Shown piece after piece: positions 17,628 to 27,170 of a stretch of DNA of 64,000 bases; positions within the stretch are counted from its first letter, which is position 1, and every line of letters begins with the position of its first letter. Position numbers and translations under genes: made by a program. Below the pieces are notes generated by a model. That model was not told the origin of the DNA, ran no database searches, and saw nothing but the letters and a program-made list of their open reading frames with translations. Source of the stretch: Plantibacter flavus. Lineage in GTDB: Bacteria > Actinomycetota > Actinomycetes > Actinomycetales > Microbacteriaceae. The DNA is taken from the NCBI RefSeq assembly GCF_002024505.1, contig NZ_CP019402.1, positions 3,286,001 to 3,350,000 of the forward strand, read 5' to 3'.

Positions 17628-18992
17628 TCAGACCGAGGGTGTCCGGGTCACAGCTTGGGACGGGCCTATCGCCCTGGTCGAAGACGTCGACTGCCGCGTT
17701 GCCAGCTGCACCTGATCCTCAGCACGGGCCGGGACCGTCACCGCTGCGGCCGCGAGCGCTGCGGGGATGAACCAGGTCGGAAAGAGCATGTAGCTGGAAT
17801 CGATGCTCGCTCCGATGGCGAGCGTCAACCACACGACCCACATGCCGCTTCGGCGAGAGATGGAACGCGCGATGATGGCGACGAGCAGGATCATCCCGAA
17901 GATGCCGATCTGCATCATCATCCCGATGACCCCCTCTGCGGGAGTTCGCCAGGTCGCCATCCCGAAGAAGTACTCGAGCGGTGTCAGCTGCGACAACACC
18001 ATCGACCAGACATCGCTTCTGCCGGCGCCTCCCGATGCGAGGATGTTGTCAATGGAATACCGCTCGATGAAGCCTGGCTGGATCGTGACCACGGTCATCA
18101 CGACGCCCACTGCCACGGCGGAGATGGCGAGTTTGCGACTGAGGCTTCCTCCTCGCAGGAACACGACAAGCGTCACGATCGCGGCAGCGAGGATAGCCGT
18201 CCTTGAGCCAGAAAGCGCGATCGCCGCGAGCGCCCCCAGGAGGACGACGACGTCTTGCACGCTGGATTGCTTCTTCGCGATCCGCAGCAGTGCGGCTGAG
18301 AAGAACACCGCGGCCGCCAGCCCGAAGATATTGCCGTTCTGGTAGGTGGACGGGATCTTCGAGAAGTCGGCGACGGTGCTTGAGTAGATGACGTTGTTCT
18401 TCTCCAGGATGTCATCGCCAAGTGCGTAGGACAGGCCGGGAATCGCCGTCTCGACGACTCCACCGACGAACTGGACGAGCGCGTACACGCAGGCAACCAG
18501 GAATCCTCGCTCCAAGCTCTTTCGGATGGGCGTCCCGTCACCCTTGAGATGAGTCGTGATGACGAGGAGGACGACGGGGATCGCCGACCAGGCGAGCAAC
18601 TGGAATGCAGGTGTGAAACCGGCCGGGAGTCCGACTGCGACGACCCGGCACAGGACCCAGACCAGGTAGATCAGCAGCAAGATGTCCATCGTCGGGGCGC
18701 GACGCTTCCATCCGAGTGCGATCGTGGCGAGAGCGATGGCGAGGATGAGCCCGAACAAGAACACAGGGAAGGGGAATCCGTCGACCTTGATTCCGGCTTT
18801 CGGGAACGCTGCCGTCAAGAAGGCGAGGACGCACGCCGCTTGGAGCGGCTTGAACAGCGCCCACACGATCAGCAGACCAGCCCCAAGGAGCAGCAGGGAG
18901 ATCACCGGTGAGAGAAAACGAAGGCAGGCAAGCACGAGGACCGCAGTGGCGATAGCACCGCCGATCCCCCAGACCACCCCGCGATTGTTCAC
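17628..18992 (-). CDS. Wzy-like polysaccharide polymerase / O-antigen ligase family protein
   Basis: A 454-residue polytopic membrane protein with about ten to twelve hydrophobic segments and a large extracytoplasmic loop in the middle (around residues 210-250, 'YSLGDDILEKNNVIYSS'-like). This is the layout of Wzy polymerases and WaaL-type ligases. It also has the short 'LSGSRTAILAA' segment near the second half, typical of the O-antigen ligase Pfam group. It should join repeat units on the outer face of the membrane. GTG start at 18992 after GGTGAG; another GTG six codons upstream (19010) is possible. It is the only gene of the locus between 8.8 and 21.6 kb on the minus strand. Confidence 0.85.
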   Translation of the reverse strand: MNNRGVVWGIGGAIATAVLVLACLRFLSPVISLLLLGAGLLIVWALFKPLQAACVLAFLTAAFPKAGIKVDGFPFPVFLFGLILAIALATIALGWKRRAPTMDILLLIYLVWVLCRVVAVGLPAGFTPAFQLLAWSAIPVVLLVITTHLKGDGTPIRKSLERGFLVACVYALVQFVGGVVETAIPGLSYALGDDILEKNNVIYSSTVADFSKIPSTYQNGNIFGLAAAVFFSAALLRIAKKQSSVQDVVVLLGALAAIALSGSRTAILAAAIVTLVVFLRGGSLSRKLAISAVAVGVVMTVVTIQPGFIERYSIDNILASGGAGRSDVWSMVLSQLTPLEYFFGMATWRTPAEGVIGMMMQIGIFGMILLVAIIARSISRRSGMWVVWLTLAIGASIDSSYMLFPTWFIPAALAAAAVTVPARAEDQVQLATRQSTSSTRAIGPSQAVTRTPSV

Positions 18993-19249
18993 GGGTCCAG
19001 TATGACTCACCTGACCAGTGGCCCCGGGAGTTCTCTCCGATATCGCGCGCACGAGTGACGCTTCGCAGAATGACAGGCGCTCCGAACGAGCAATGCGACG
19101 TTCAATGATGTACCCCGTTGGTAGTCTGAGACGCACCATCACGCTCAGGACAGTGCTGAGATCATGCCGTTTCTTTCCGCTTCGCCCTGAAAGGCATCTT
19201 GTATGGGTCGGCTGCGCTTCCCGGAGCTCTCGCGACGTGAGAACGACGC

Positions 19250-20320
19250 ATGAGAATCGCGATCTTCACCCCCGACATCACGTCGAACTCACTTGGACGC
19301 ACCTACTGCCTCTGGCTGCTCATGCGGGCCAACGGCTGGGAGACGCAGGTGTTCGCACCACGCGGTGGCGAGATCTGGGGTCCACTCCGCGGCGGGGACT
19401 TTGCCGCGAACTGTCGCACGGTCGACGAAGACGACCCAGAACTTCTTGCGGCGGTCGAAGCTGCCGACCTGGTCCTCGCGGTCAAGCCGGTGGAGACGTC
19501 CTTCGGGCGCGCAAGACGGCTCGCACGCGCCGCGCAACGGCCACTTCTCCTCGATGTCGATGACCCGGACCTCGAAGCCGCGTTGTCGTGGCGGCGCCCG
19601 TTGCGCCGCTTCGCGAAGGGCATCCTGAAATTCAGCGCCGTGCGGAAGAACACGGAGCTGAAACGGCTCGCTCTGCAGGCGGACACCATCGTGAGCAATC
19701 CGGTCCTCCAAGCCATTTACGGCGGGCCCGTCGTCCCCCATGTTCGCGACGACCGCGGTTTCGGCGCACCGCACACCAGCTCCAAGCCCTCCATCGCATT
19801 CGTCGGAACGAATCGGAAGCACAAGGGCGTCGACATCCTGCGTGAGGCGGTCGCGAACCGCCAGGACCTTGGCATCACGCTCAAGCTCACCGACGAAGCA
19901 CCCGAGGACGCTCGGCCCTGGGAGCAGTGGGTCGGAATGACCTCCTTCGACGAGGGCCTCGCGCTGGTCGAGAACGCTGACATCGTCGTGATCCCGAGCA
20001 AAGACGACGGATACGCCCATGGTCAGCTCCCGGCGAAGTTGATGGACGCCATGCTCGCCGGTCGCGCGGTCATTGTGAGCGACATCGAGCCCATGACCTG
20101 GGCAGTGGGGTCCGGCGGTCTGACGGTTGAACCATCGTCGGTGCCTGCCCTTGCCAACGCGTTGGAGAAGTTAGCTGATCCTCTCGTTCGCCAAGAGCTG
20201 GGCTCTCGTGCGCGCCGCAAAGCGCTCGACCTCTTCACGATTGAGGCCAACCGCGAGCCTTTCCGCGAAGTCTGCGAGCAGGTGGTGTCATCTTTTCGGC
20301 GGCCAGTAAGCGAGCAATGA
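19250..20320 (+). CDS. Glycosyltransferase family 4
   Basis: A 356-residue GT-B glycosyltransferase. N-terminus 'MRIAIFTPDITSNSLGRTYCLW' gives the acceptor domain. The donor domain shows 'SIAFVGTNRKHKGVDILREA', 'VVIPSKDDGYAHGQLPAKLMDAMLAGRAV' (a variant of the E-x7-E region with Gln/Lys at the first position) and 'GSGGLTVEPSSVPAL'. ATG at 19250 follows GTGAGAAC. The ~240-bp leader before it, shared divergently with the polymerase gene, probably contains both promoters but no clear consensus stands out. Contributes a sugar to the repeat unit; donor unknown. Confidence 0.87.
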   Translation: MRIAIFTPDITSNSLGRTYCLWLLMRANGWETQVFAPRGGEIWGPLRGGDFAANCRTVDEDDPELLAAVEAADLVLAVKPVETSFGRARRLARAAQRPLLLDVDDPDLEAALSWRRPLRRFAKGILKFSAVRKNTELKRLALQADTIVSNPVLQAIYGGPVVPHVRDDRGFGAPHTSSKPSIAFVGTNRKHKGVDILREAVANRQDLGITLKLTDEAPEDARPWEQWVGMTSFDEGLALVENADIVVIPSKDDGYAHGQLPAKLMDAMLAGRAVIVSDIEPMTWAVGSGGLTVEPSSVPALANALEKLADPLVRQELGSRARRKALDLFTIEANREPFREVCEQVVSSFRRPVSEQ

Positions 20321-20360
20321 GATTCGCACAGACACGTCATCTGCCGGAAGACAAGCGCCG

Positions 20361-21575
20361 ATGAACGCGAAGACGTTCCGTCGACTCTTCGGATTTCTGG
20401 TTCTCCCGATGCTTGGCGCGATCAGTCCGCTGATCGCGCTACCCGCGATCACTTCCAACTTCGGGGCCCTCGCATGGGCAGCAGTCGCGATCGCTCAATC
20501 AGTCGGCGCAGCCGGCGGCGTCCTCGTCGAATTGGGCTGGGGTCTCAACGGACCGCAGAGGGTGGCACGAGCACGAGCGACGAATCAGCGTCAGATCTTG
20601 GCGACCTCGCTTGCGACGAAGGGCCTTGCCTTTGTCGTCATAGGGCCGATCGCTGCAGTTGTTTCGGTGCTACTGGCGCCGGGCTACGAGATCGCCGCGG
20701 CTCTTGTCGCAGTCGGAGCAACCGGAGTTGGGCTGACGGCGTCTTGGTTCTTCGTCGGGACCGGTTCACCTTCGAAGATCATGATCACGGACTCCTTGCC
20801 TCGGATCATCGCTGTGATCATCGCAACTGTGGCGATCAGCCTCGGTGCGCCGCTGTTGGTCTATGGCCTGGCGATCCTCATTCCATCCGTCGCTTCACCG
20901 GTCCTGGCGCTCCTGCTGACACGAGTGAGGTTCGGTGATTTCCGGACCGTTCGCGGAAGTCGGATCCTCATCGCTATCCGCCTCCAGATGGTTGCCCTCT
21001 CAGGACGAGCGGTCAGCGCTCTCTACATCGCTCTACCCATCACCCTTGTGAGCATTGTCTCTCCGCAATCGGTCGCGGTATTTGCCTCGATCGAGCGACT
21101 GCAGCGGATGACCTTGACTGTCCTGCAATCGATCCCAAACTTCATGCAGGGCTGGGTCGGTCGTGCGCCAGATCGCGAACTCAGACTCAGGCGCGCTACT
21201 CGCTCCATACTCCTGAACGCAATCATGGGGGCCGCTGCGGGAGCGGTGTTTGCGGCGCTAGCCCCGTGGGCCAGTTCGGTACTCTTCTCGGGAGTCGTCA
21301 CCGTATCCTTCACCCTGAGCGCCCTTGGCGGCTGCATGATTTTCATCGTTTGCGTGTCCCGCGCCACCGGGAACATCGCCCTTGTCGCCTTACGTAACAT
21401 CCGCGCAATCAGCCTCAGTGCACTCGCAGGCGCGCTGGTCGGCGTTCCAGCAATCCTTCTACTGGCCTTCCATTTCGGACCGCTCGGGGCTCTCCTCGGA
21501 GAGATCGGTGCGGAGGCAACAGTTCTCCTCATTCAGCTCTCGGCGGTCAGACGAGCATTCAAGTCACGCCGATAG
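20361..21575 (+). CDS. Wzx-like polysaccharide flippase
   Basis: A 404-residue membrane protein with about twelve hydrophobic helices and few charged loops, matching the polysaccharide-flippase branch (Polysacc_synt / MOP superfamily) that turns lipid-linked repeat units to the outer face. The first helices (residues 8-55) and the conserved 'LVELGWGLNGPQRVA' stretch after helix 2 are typical. Base composition is clearly more A/T-rich than the kinase and glycosyltransferase genes upstream. Located 40 bp after the GT4 gene, likely in one transcript. Confidence 0.87.
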   Translation: MNAKTFRRLFGFLVLPMLGAISPLIALPAITSNFGALAWAAVAIAQSVGAAGGVLVELGWGLNGPQRVARARATNQRQILATSLATKGLAFVVIGPIAAVVSVLLAPGYEIAAALVAVGATGVGLTASWFFVGTGSPSKIMITDSLPRIIAVIIATVAISLGAPLLVYGLAILIPSVASPVLALLLTRVRFGDFRTVRGSRILIAIRLQMVALSGRAVSALYIALPITLVSIVSPQSVAVFASIERLQRMTLTVLQSIPNFMQGWVGRAPDRELRLRRATRSILLNAIMGAAAGAVFAALAPWASSVLFSGVVTVSFTLSALGGCMIFIVCVSRATGNIALVALRNIRAISLSALAGALVGVPAILLLAFHFGPLGALLGEIGAEATVLLIQLSAVRRAFKSRR

Positions 21576-21736
21576 ATACCCTCGCCGTTCTCGGCCGATC
21601 TGCCCCATTCTCCTGAAACGACAGCCGCGCGACGCGCACCTCGCCTGAGGTTGCCTCCGCGGCCCATCCAGCTACGTCCGCGCAGCTCGAGACGGGCGCC
21701 ACAGCGCGCATGGTGCGCCGCGACCGAGAGCGCACT

Positions 21737-22864
21737 CTAGCGAGGTTCGCCTGTCGCAGACGACAGTGGTCCAACGGTTGGTGCCAGATCCGGCTTCCGT
21801 CGGGTGAAGAGTCTTGATGACGGCTTTTCCACGAAGAACCAACTTGCCGCAGCCAACGGAATGGTGAAAGCCACAGCGAGACCGGCGAACGCCGCGACCG
21901 GCAAGCTCGCGAGGATTGTTCCAGCCATTACTTGCTGAATCGGAAAGGCGTAAATATAAAGACCGTACGAGAGGTCGTTCCTCATCGTGAGCCACCGCAC
22001 TTTCGTCAGTGCGCCGACGGAGACCAAGAGGTACGCGTACGGCCAAACCCCAAGAGTCCGATAGTCAGGCAGAAACAGGGATCCGACGAATAACGCAGCA
22101 GCCAAAGTAACGATCGGCCAGGTCACAGGCAATCGTCGGCCGATCTTGAAGATCAAGACACCAGCTAGAAACAGCAGGGCAAACCGAAGGCCGTCTGCCA
22201 GACGGCTCAGCACGAATGAGTCTGCATCGAGTCGGCCCTGCAGAGCCATGTAGAGCGCCCAGCAGCCGACAGTGAGCACTGGCACGACCCATTTGCGCGC
22301 GAGCAACCCGGTGAGGCCGAGGGCAAGCAGCCCCAAGTAGCAGAATGCCTCCCATTGGAGCGTCCACAACGACCCGTTCCAGACGCCCGGGTACGGTACG
22401 CCGCTCGGAGTGCTCCCGATGGAGTGTTGGAATATGTAGAGCGCCGCATTCTGCGCGACGTATGAAATTGACTCTCCAGAGGAAATCAGCTTCCATCCGT
22501 TACCCCCATGCAGCGCAACTCCGACTGGCGCCAGCACGAAAGCGGTAACGAGGAGCGCAACCCAGAAGCCAGGAAGGATGCGCCGCGCGCGCGCGAGGAG
22601 GAACGCCCGCCAATCTGGCCGACGGGCCCAGCTGCCCGCAATCAGATATCCCGACAGGATGAAGAATCCGTCCACCCCGAGCGTGATGAGGGGTCCCGAG
22701 AACTCTCTTCCGGTGAGCGGCCACGAGTGCGCAACGATGACGCTCGCGGCAAGAAGCAAACGAATCGCGTTTAAGGCGTTGAGCTTGGGGTTGAACACGA
22801 GCTCAAGTGTTGGCAAAGCGGCATTGCGCGACAAGTGGAACTCCCCAGGTTTCGTTTGCGTCAC
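21737..22864 (-). CDS. Acyltransferase family 3 membrane protein (OafA/WecH type)
   Basis: A 375-residue integral membrane acyltransferase with about ten helices. The family signature R-x10-H is at Arg35-His46 (RLLLAASVIVAH), followed by 'VDGFFILSGYLIAGSW' and 'ARARRILPGFWVALL'. Such enzymes O-acetylate (or otherwise acylate) exopolysaccharides and lipid-linked sugars at the membrane, so it probably decorates the polymer made by this locus. GTG at 22864 is the longest start; a GTG near 22797 just before 'FNPKLNALNAIR' is an alternative. The gene is among the most A/T-rich in the window (some 60-base stretches below 50% GC), a sign of separate ancestry. Confidence 0.88.
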   Translation of the reverse strand: MTQTKPGEFHLSRNAALPTLELVFNPKLNALNAIRLLLAASVIVAHSWPLTGREFSGPLITLGVDGFFILSGYLIAGSWARRPDWRAFLLARARRILPGFWVALLVTAFVLAPVGVALHGGNGWKLISSGESISYVAQNAALYIFQHSIGSTPSGVPYPGVWNGSLWTLQWEAFCYLGLLALGLTGLLARKWVVPVLTVGCWALYMALQGRLDADSFVLSRLADGLRFALLFLAGVLIFKIGRRLPVTWPIVTLAAALFVGSLFLPDYRTLGVWPYAYLLVSVGALTKVRWLTMRNDLSYGLYIYAFPIQQVMAGTILASLPVAAFAGLAVAFTIPLAAASWFFVEKPSSRLFTRRKPDLAPTVGPLSSATGEPR

Positions 22865-23096
22865 CGGAGGCTACCGCACGAGCAGTTGAATTACGGTGCT
22901 ATCAGCCATCGGCGGGTAGCCGGCTGCAGCGGTTTCTCACGGTGCGGAGCTCTGACAAACCGGATTCGCACCGGCGTGCAACCTGGCCACAAGATCGCCC
23001 CCAGCCAGCGCGAAGCGCCGGCGCTCTCACGTGGATCTCTTCGAAGCGGCCTACGCTATTGGGAGCACGGTAGTGCCGTCGAGAGTGAGGGCAAGA
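22865..23096. other. Divergent intergenic region
   Basis: About 230 bp between the divergent acyltransferase and phosphoesterase genes. It marks the sharp change from A/T-richer DNA to ~70% GC DNA and so may be the right edge of the polysaccharide locus. No tRNA, repeat pair or attachment-like duplication was seen. Confidence 0.4.
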
Positions 23097-24857
23097 ATGG
23101 CAGTAGGCAGAGATTCCACGCCGGCAGCCGAGGATGCCCCGGATCCCAACCCCAAACGCCCCACCTCCCGCCGCGACTTCTTCCGCGCCGCGGGCTTCGG
23201 CGTCGCAGGTCTCGCAGCGGGCGGAGCGGTCGCCGGCGGGATCGCGGCCGCCACCGCGTCCAACCCCCAGGAGGACTACGGCTTCACGCCGCTCCCCAAG
23301 CGCAGCGAACCGGGGTTCGACCACGTCGTCGTCGTGATGTTCGAGAACCGCTCGTTCGACCACATGCTCGGATGGCTGTACCCCGCGGGAGGCGAACCGG
23401 CCGGCCAGACCTTCGACGGCCTCGCCCAGGGCGACTACAGCAACCCCGGCGAGTCCGGCGAAGCCGTCCCCGCCCACGTCTACACGGGCCCCACCGACCA
23501 GATCATGGCCCAGCCCGACCCGGACCCCGGCGAGTTCTACCCGCACGTCAACACGCAGCTCTTCGGCACCATCGACCCCGAGAGCAACGGCGACCTCCGC
23601 AACCCGCTGCAGCCGCCGTGGAACCTCCCGGCCGACACCTCCTCCCCCAAGAACGACGGCTTCGTCAAGGACTACATCGTCAACTCGACGCTCGCCCGCG
23701 GACGCAAGCCGACGCCCGAGGAGTACTCCACCGTCATGGGCGGCTTCTCCCCCGAGATGCTGCCGGTGCTGTCCACGCTCGCCAAGAACTTCGGCGTCTA
23801 TGACCACTGGTATGCGGCGGTCCCCTCACAGACCTTTTGCAACCGCTCCTTCTTCCACGCGAGCACCTCCCACGGGTACGTCACCAACATCGAGGGCGAC
23901 GGCATCGGCAAATGGCTGAGCGCACCTGCCGTCCCCACCGTGTTCAACCGGCTCGAGGCGGCCGGCAAGACCTGGCGCGTCTACTACGACGCCCAACAGG
24001 TCGTCTCCCTCACCGGTCTCCTGAGCGCACCGTCGATCGAGCAGTACTGGAAGAGCAACTTCCGCAGCATGGAGCAGTTCCACGAGGACGCAGCCAACGG
24101 TGACCTGCCCGACTACGCCTTCGTCGAACCACGCATGGTGTTCGACCACAACGACATGCACCCGCCGGTCGTCCGCCCCGACAACCCGAGCCGGGACGAC
24201 CTCGACCCGGAGCTCGACTCCGCCTACTCCGACATGCGCGCCGGCGAGCAACTCCTCGGCGAGGTCTACACGGCGATCAAGCACGGGGCGTCGACCACCG
24301 GCTCGAACGCGATGAACACGGTCATGCTCGTCACCTTCGACGAACACGGCGGCATCTACGACCACGTTGCGCCACCTGAGGCGACCCCGCCGTCTGGCAA
24401 GCCGGAGGCGGGCGAGATGGGCTTCACCTTCGACCGCCTCGGACTGCGGGTGCCGACCATCGTCATCTCCGCGTACACGAAGGCCGGCAGCGTCATCAAC
24501 GAGGAGATGCATCACGGCTCACTCATGAAGACCCTCGCCGAGCTGCACGGACTCGACCCGCTGACCGAACGCGACCGCACCGCCACGAGCATCTTCAACG
24601 CCGTGAACCTCACCTCACCGAGGCAACCCGTGCTGTGGCCGACGGTGACGCCCGCTTACGTGCCGCCGAACCCCGAGGCGAACGCCCGTACCGACAAGGA
24701 CAAGGACCGCAAGCGACCGCTCACGCCGCCGGCACTCGGACTGATCGGGATCCTCCTCGCGAAGTACGAGCCCGGCGCCCCGCTGCCGGACAACTACGCC
24801 GACGCGTACGAGGTGCTGACGAAGCACGGCGAAGGCCTGTTCGGCACGCGGGACTGA
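23097..24857 (+). CDS. Tat-exported phosphoesterase (phospholipase C / acid phosphatase family)
   Basis: A 586-residue member of the Phosphoesterase family (PF04185). Twin-arginine signal at residues 24-29 (SRRDFF) followed by a Gly/Ala-rich helix, so it is exported folded. The catalytic domain starts with 'VVVMFENRSFDHMLGW' and later has 'TFDEHGGIYDHVAPP', the two metal/phosphate-binding motifs of bacterial phospholipases C and AcpA-type acid phosphatases. ATG at 23097 follows GTGAGGG; a longer frame upstream lacks this. Substrate could be a phospholipid, a phosphate monoester or a teichoic-acid component; the sequence does not decide. A family-1 repeat begins 12 bases after the stop. Confidence 0.9.
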   Translation: MAVGRDSTPAAEDAPDPNPKRPTSRRDFFRAAGFGVAGLAAGGAVAGGIAAATASNPQEDYGFTPLPKRSEPGFDHVVVVMFENRSFDHMLGWLYPAGGEPAGQTFDGLAQGDYSNPGESGEAVPAHVYTGPTDQIMAQPDPDPGEFYPHVNTQLFGTIDPESNGDLRNPLQPPWNLPADTSSPKNDGFVKDYIVNSTLARGRKPTPEEYSTVMGGFSPEMLPVLSTLAKNFGVYDHWYAAVPSQTFCNRSFFHASTSHGYVTNIEGDGIGKWLSAPAVPTVFNRLEAAGKTWRVYYDAQQVVSLTGLLSAPSIEQYWKSNFRSMEQFHEDAANGDLPDYAFVEPRMVFDHNDMHPPVVRPDNPSRDDLDPELDSAYSDMRAGEQLLGEVYTAIKHGASTTGSNAMNTVMLVTFDEHGGIYDHVAPPEATPPSGKPEAGEMGFTFDRLGLRVPTIVISAYTKAGSVINEEMHHGSLMKTLAELHGLDPLTERDRTATSIFNAVNLTSPRQPVLWPTVTPAYVPPNPEANARTDKDKDRKRPLTPPALGLIGILLAKYEPGAPLPDNYADAYEVLTKHGEGLFGTRD

Positions 24858-24868
24858 TTCGGGCGGTG

Positions 24869-25023
24869 GTGCCCTTCGACAGGCTCAGGGACCGAACCGG
24901 ATCGTGACGGATGCGAAGGCTTCGGTCTTTCGCACCGCTCCCTGTCCCCGAGCACCCCACCCGGTCCCCGAGCACCTTTCCCGGTCCCTGAGCCCCCTAC
25001 GGTCCCTGAGCCTGTCGAAGGGT
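24869..25023. repeat. Family-1 repeat cluster
   Basis: Complete inverted core CCCTTCGACAGGCTCAGGGACCG right after the phosphoesterase stop. Degenerate CGGTCCCCGAGCACC units follow, then a core in the other orientation (CCCTGAGCCTGTCGAAGGG) ending near 25022. The two opposite cores could pair across the cluster. It occupies the space between convergent genes. Confidence 0.8.
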
Positions 25024-25065
25024 GGCGACCCCCGTCGAGAGGTGCGAGCCCACCGACGCGCGACC

Positions 25066-25419
25066 TCAGAACTGGACGTCCTCCACCGGCGGGAATTCGG
25101 TGATCGGTTCATCGCAGAACGGGGCGAGTTCCAGATAGGTCGGCCGGTCGTCCTCGATGAAGAGGAGGAGGAACGCATTCGACGTGCTCGCCTCGAGGAC
25201 CGTCTGACGCGTCGGGGTCGGCCGATCGCCGCTGTCGGGAGTCAGGTCGATCGAGGGACACGTGCCGCAGCCGCACGTCCCGTGCACCATGACGCCCGGG
25301 AGCTGTCCCGCCCACCGTTCTCGATCGGAGGCGGCGACGGCCCGGTCGGCACCCGGCTCCGTTCCGCGGGCGATCAGGGCGACCAGGAGGTCACGCTCAC
25401 GGTCGGCGAGGGGGCGCAT
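25066..25419 (-). CDS. Conserved-looking small protein with CxCxxC motif (117 aa)
   Basis: A 117-residue soluble acidic protein. The centre carries 'GTCGCGTCPSIDL' (Cys at two-residue spacing and then C-x2-C), which could bind a metal, and the C-terminus is rich in Glu/Pro/Phe. No signal peptide or membrane helix. The ATG is placed 6 bases downstream of a TACACT box with no Shine-Dalgarno, consistent with a leaderless mRNA. Family not recognised; possibly a small zinc- or iron-binding protein. Confidence 0.7.
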   Translation of the reverse strand: MRPLADRERDLLVALIARGTEPGADRAVAASDRERWAGQLPGVMVHGTCGCGTCPSIDLTPDSGDRPTPTRQTVLEASTSNAFLLLFIEDDRPTYLELAPFCDEPITEFPPVEDVQF

Positions 25420-25425
25420 ATGGCG

Positions 25426-25431
25426 AGTGTA
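25426..25431 (-). promoter_or_regulatory. -10 box for CxCxxC protein gene
   Basis: TACACT on the minus strand, 6 bases before the ATG at 25419; leaderless spacing. Confidence 0.45.
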
Positions 25432-25571
25432 CGCGGGCCACGCGAGAACTCCCTCGCCGCTCGCAGAGCCCGGCGAGGCATCTGAACGCAACAGACGTTG
25501 GCTAAATATCCCAGATCAGCGGTGGAATCGGTCGGCGTTCGAATGTCAGTGGCTCATGTTTGGATGGTCCC

Positions 25572-27170
25572 ATGTCCAGCAGCCCACGCGATCCCCTCGG
25601 TCCGGTCTCCGCCGACCCCTTGGGCACGCTGCGCGAGACGGTGTCCGAGCTCCTCCGTACCTGGTCGGGCGCGCTCGACCCGATCCGACCGGGCGACGAC
25701 GCCATCGAGCAACTCGCCGGCATGAACGACGCAGGCGTGGTCCGCGTCCTCGACCAGCTGGGTGCCGTGCAGCACGTGGTCGAAGTCCTGGCCGCTCGCG
25801 TCATGGGTTCGGTGTCGGAGCGCTCCCGCGGCGGCATCGTCGGCCACGACCCGTTGGCCCGCAGCCACGGGTACGCGACACCGGCCGTCATGCTCTCGGA
25901 ACGTTGGCGCATCCCTCGCGGACGCGCCGCCACGATCACCTCGGTCGCCCAGGCGATCACCCCCAAGCGCGCCCTCACCGGCGACGTCATCGAGTGCGAC
26001 CGCCCCGAGATCGCCGCCGCCATCGAACCCCGGCGCGCTGCCGACACCCACTGCCTGCCGCTGTCCGAAGGCGACAACCCGACGTGCACGGTCGACCACG
26101 ACGAGACGGCCGCCCCATCCCGCTTCGTCCGGTCCGCACTCAGTGTCGAGGGCGCGGGCATCCTGCTGCGCGAGCTGCGACTGGTGGGCTCCGGTGTCGA
26201 CGACGAACGCGTCCACCGTGCCGTCAGCGCCGGCATCGAGCACTGCGACGGTGCACCGCTCGCCGAGGTCAACAGCCTCGCCAAGCTCGTCCGCACCAGC
26301 CTCGACCAAGACGGCCCCGTGCCGCGCGAGATCGCGCTCCGGAGGCAACAGCGCTGCACCCTCCGCGAACTCCCCGACGGCATGACCGAGCTCCGCGCCT
26401 TCCTCGCGCCCGAGGCGGCGGGATGGGTCCGCGCCACGATGGACGCCGTCGTCGGCAAGCAGCTGCGGCAGGTCCGGTTCGTCGATCCCTCCGATGAAAC
26501 GGCCGCGGCGGCAGCGACCAGCGGTGAGCTGCCCTCCGCGGATCCGCTCGACGACGCCTACGTCCCGCCGGCAGAGATGCCCGACACCCGCACGATGGAC
26601 GAACGCCGCGTGGAAGCCCTCGTCGGGGTCTTCCGTCACGCCGCGGGTTGCGAGTCGGCGGTCATGGAACTGGCACCCGTCTCCCTCATCATCCGCATGG
26701 ACGAACCCGATCTGGCCGACGACGGCCAGTGGTCCGACGGCAGGGCCTACATCGACGGCGTCTCCGAACCGATCTCCGCCGGCACCGCACGGTGCATGGC
26801 AGCCGATGGCCGGATCATCCCGATGGTGCTCGGCGGGCCGTCCCAGGTGCTCGACCTCGGAGTCGGCACACGATTGTTCACCAAGAACCAGAAGATCGCC
26901 CTCGCTGAGCGCGATGGTGGCTGCGCCTGGACCGGCTGTACCCATCCACCGTCGTATACCGAGGCCCATCACCTCGTCTGGTGGTCACGGGGCGGACCGA
27001 CCGACCTGTCCAACGGCATCCTGTTGTGCAGTTTCCATCACCATCGCATCCACAACGACGGATGGGAGGTCATCGTGCGCGACCACGTGCCCTGGTTCAT
27101 CCCGCCCGCGCACATCGACCCGCATCGCATCCCGCGACGCGGCGGCAAGCCGAGGCTGCGCGCTGCGTGA
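25572..27170 (+). CDS. DUF222 / HNH endonuclease domain protein (13E12-like)
   Basis: A 532-residue protein of the actinobacterial DUF222-HNH group (REP13E12-like). The long helical N-terminal DUF222 region (about 20-400) is followed by a C-terminal HNH module: 'CAWTGCTHPPSYTEAHHLVWWSRGG'-type sequence near residue 450 onward, with paired Cys, the 'AHH' catalytic histidine, Asn, and 'LCSFHHHRIHNDGW'. These features indicate a metal-dependent DNA nuclease fold. Members occur in many copies in such genomes; their role is not established, and a link to mobile DNA has been proposed for the mycobacterial 13E12 repeat. ATG at 25572 (MSSSPRD) is preferred over one four codons upstream. Confidence 0.88.
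   Translation: MSSSPRDPLGPVSADPLGTLRETVSELLRTWSGALDPIRPGDDAIEQLAGMNDAGVVRVLDQLGAVQHVVEVLAARVMGSVSERSRGGIVGHDPLARSHGYATPAVMLSERWRIPRGRAATITSVAQAITPKRALTGDVIECDRPEIAAAIEPRRAADTHCLPLSEGDNPTCTVDHDETAAPSRFVRSALSVEGAGILLRELRLVGSGVDDERVHRAVSAGIEHCDGAPLAEVNSLAKLVRTSLDQDGPVPREIALRRQQRCTLRELPDGMTELRAFLAPEAAGWVRATMDAVVGKQLRQVRFVDPSDETAAAAATSGELPSADPLDDAYVPPAEMPDTRTMDERRVEALVGVFRHAAGCESAVMELAPVSLIIRMDEPDLADDGQWSDGRAYIDGVSEPISAGTARCMAADGRIIPMVLGGPSQVLDLGVGTRLFTKNQKIALAERDGGCAWTGCTHPPSYTEAHHLVWWSRGGPTDLSNGILLCSFHHHRIHNDGWEVIVRDHVPWFIPPAHIDPHRIPRRGGKPRLRAA

Noticed and set aside
8825..22864. Secondary-metabolite cluster
   Set aside because: All genes fit Wzx/Wzy-dependent polysaccharide synthesis; there is no PKS, NRPS or RiPP enzyme.
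25572..27170. HNH protein as evidence of a prophage or insertion sequence
   Set aside because: DUF222-HNH genes are common chromosomal genes in actinobacteria and no phage or transposase genes or terminal repeats are nearby.
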